Origin: Chloroflexota bacterium
Lineage (GTDB): Bacteria; Chloroflexota; UBA6077; FW602-bin22; JACPQP01
Reading direction: 5' to 3'
DNA length: 6,596 bases
Assembly: GCA_016190465.1 (NCBI GenBank)
Contig: JACPQP010000495.1
Span: 1 to 6,596, forward strand
Shown here: piece after piece, positions 5,633-6,596 of the stretch
How positions within the stretch are numbered: position 1 is the first letter of the stretch
Layout: every line of letters starts with the position of its first letter
Made by a program: the position numbers and the translations under genes
Notes under the pieces: model-generated
What the model saw: only the letters and a program-made list of their open reading frames with translations
Databases searched by the model: none
Told to the model about the DNA's origin: nothing

Positions 5633-5639
5633 CGGCTAC

Positions 5640-6191
5640 TCAGCGCCCGACCTTCACTTGCGCTGGGCGCACTACCTTGCCGTCGAGGGCGTAGCCGTCG
5701 CGCAGCACCGCGATGACCTTGCCGCTCTGCTCGGGGCCGGCGTCCTCCGAGGCAACCGCCTCGTGCAGCCAGGGGTCAAAGTCCTTCCCCAGCGCATCGA
5801 TCCGGGCCATCCCCTGCGCCTCCAGCGTCGTCCACAGCTTGCGCAGGACGAGCGCGACACCCCCGGCCCACTCGTTTTCTGCCAGATCGAGTGGTCGGGC
5901 GGCGACCGCGCGCGCGAAGTCATCGACGACCGGCAGGATCGCGCGGATCACCTCGGCCTTGAGATCGCGACGCTGCTCGACCCGCTCTTGCTCGATGCGG
6001 CGCTTGTAGTTGATGAAGTCGGCCTGGACCCGCTGGAGTAGCGAGAGGTACTCCTGGGCCTGGCGTCGCATCGCTTCCAGCTCCGCCTGGACGGCATCCA
6101 GGCTCGGCTCGGGGGCCGCGGCGCCCTCAGTCGTCCCACCGGGCGCCGGCACCTCGGTCCTGGTTGGCGGCGTTTGCTGTTCGTCGGACAT
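5640..6191 (-). CDS. grpE: GrpE, nucleotide exchange factor of DnaK
   Basis: Cytosolic co-chaperone that releases ADP from DnaK during the Hsp70 cycle; it acts as a dimer and in other bacteria also as a heat sensor. 183 residues, a usual length. Seen: a disordered N-terminal tail rich in Pro, Thr, Glu and Ala (1-30); a long coiled-coil helix (about 31-80) with the family motif LQRVQADFINYKRR (52-65); AILPVVDDFARA (84-95); and the C-terminal beta domain with DFDPWLHEAVA (137-147) and VLRDGYALDGKVVRPAQVKV (162-181). The ATG at 6191 is preceded by AAAGGAG with a 10-nt spacer, a clear ribosome site. It lies 57 nt downstream of hspR on the same strand and is probably co-transcribed, with a hairpin between them. 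Its stop is 7 bp from that of mgtE, with no terminator in the gap. Confidence 0.96.
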   Translation of the reverse strand: MSDEQQTPPTRTEVPAPGGTTEGAAAPEPSLDAVQAELEAMRRQAQEYLSLLQRVQADFINYKRRIEQERVEQRRDLKAEVIRAILPVVDDFARAVAARPLDLAENEWAGGVALVLRKLWTTLEAQGMARIDALGKDFDPWLHEAVASEDAGPEQSGKVIAVLRDGYALDGKVVRPAQVKVGR

Positions 6192-6201
6192 CAGTCAGGG
6201 A

Positions 6202-6208
6202 CTCCTTT
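6202..6208 (-). promoter_or_regulatory. grpE ribosome binding site
   Basis: AAAGGAG on the minus strand, 10 nt before the grpE ATG. It is the strongest ribosome site in the window and contrasts with the apparently leaderless genes. Confidence 0.6.
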
Positions 6209-6216
6209 GGTCAGGT

Positions 6217-6239
6217 GAGACGTCCTGGCAGGGCGTCTC
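6217..6239. promoter_or_regulatory. 23-bp hairpin-forming palindrome between hspR and grpE
   Basis: GAGACG (6217-6222) pairs with CGTCTC (6234-6239), and CCTG (6224-6227) with CAGG (6229-6232). The T/G position between them gives a wobble pair in one of the two transcripts. It lies 8 bases upstream of the grpE ribosome site. No T-tract follows on the minus strand, so it is more likely an operator, an RNA processing or stabilising hairpin, or an attenuator than a simple terminator. It does not match the HspR box CTTGAGT-N7-ACTCAAG or the CIRCE element. Confidence 0.5.
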
Positions 6240-6248
6240 CACGCTGTG

Positions 6249-6596
6249 TCAAACGCACTGGCTGGCCGGCGGCGCGCCGACCATCTCCAGGAGGGCGGCG
6301 AGCTGCCGCTGAAGCCGCTCCCAGGCGGCCGGGTCCGGGGATGTCGCCCGCATCCACTCGAGCGTTGCTCGGAGCTCATCCGCGAGTTCCAGAGCAAGCT
6401 GCACGCCGGCCAGGTTCAGGCCGCGGCCGTCGACCAGCACCTTGATCTGGTGCAAGCGCACCAGGTCCTCCGGCGAGTACAGGCGGAGCCGGCCGCCGGT
6501 CCGACTTGGCTCGAGGAACCCCTCCCGCTCGTACTTTCGGAGCGTGTTGACGTGCAGCCCGACCAGGCGAGCAGCAACACTGATGATGAAGAGGGC
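6249..6596 (-). CDS. hspR: HspR, MerR-family heat-shock repressor (5' end beyond the window)
   Basis: A DNA-binding repressor of chaperone genes. In actinobacteria HspR binds HAIR inverted repeats and uses DnaK as co-repressor. The 115 visible residues begin inside the N-terminal helix-turn-helix: ISVAARLVGLHVNTLRKYEREGFLEPSRTGGRLRLYSPEDL (about visible residues 5-45). The MerR wing and the HspR-type stretch DGRGLNLAGVQLALELADEL follow. A C-terminal helical region, ending LLEMVGAPPASQCV, completes it. The motif order VGLHxxTLRxYEREG with SRTGGRxRxYS is closer to HspR than to GlnR or metal-sensing MerR proteins, and the grpE neighbour agrees. Only the first few residues and the start codon are missing. 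The gene upstream cannot be seen; a dnaK or dnaJ gene there would fit. An internal GTG at 6461 would give only 70 residues without the HTH, so it is not the true start. Confidence 0.88.
   Translation of the reverse strand, partial: ALFIISVAARLVGLHVNTLRKYEREGFLEPSRTGGRLRLYSPEDLVRLHQIKVLVDGRGLNLAGVQLALELADELRATLEWMRATSPDPAAWERLQRQLAALLEMVGAPPASQCV

Noticed and set aside
6192..6248. HspR HAIR operator (CTTGAGT-N7-ACTCAAG) in the hspR-grpE gap
   Set aside because: No half-site match was found; the palindrome there has GAGACG/CGTCTC arms.

Overview
The window is GC-rich bacterial DNA with dense, mostly housekeeping genes. The codon style, a heat-shock repressor of the HspR type, an MgtE magnesium channel and TATAAT boxes lying directly against start codons would fit a Chloroflexota bacterium of the Thermomicrobia/Sphaerobacter kind. 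That placement is inference from gene style; an actinobacterium or a Deinococcus-Thermus member cannot be excluded.

Layout, left to right. Positions 1-450 hold a cluster of palindromic repeats, and a minus-strand class I SAM-dependent methyltransferase (start 1188) runs through it. One repeat sits in frame inside the enzyme, and its last 70 or so residues are read from repeat DNA. A short divergent promoter region (1189-1233) separates it from prs (ribose-phosphate pyrophosphokinase, plus strand, to 2211). prs converges on a two-gene minus-strand operon: a SAM hydrolase of the DUF62/SAM hydroxide adenosyltransferase family (4137-3274), overlapping by 8 nt a class II-like histone-deacetylase-family deacetylase (3281-2229). 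A 29-bp near-perfect palindrome lies between prs and the deacetylase and supplies the deacetylase stop codon. A second divergent promoter region (about 4138-4225) drives mgtE on the plus strand (4226-5632). mgtE converges, with a 7-bp gap, on a minus-strand heat-shock pair: hspR (5' end cut off at the window edge) followed by grpE. A 23-bp hairpin-forming palindrome lies between hspR and grpE.

How the genes relate: prs makes PRPP for nucleotide, histidine and NAD synthesis. The methyltransferase uses SAM and the SAM hydrolase breaks SAM to adenosine and methionine, but they are separate transcription units and no common pathway is evident. hspR and grpE belong to the DnaK chaperone system. 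The main unusual signals are the repeat cluster at the left, the in-frame repeat insertion, and three TATAAT boxes placed 6-7 nt before start codons, which suggests leaderless mRNAs. No obviously new multi-gene system (defence, biosynthetic, mobile) is present.
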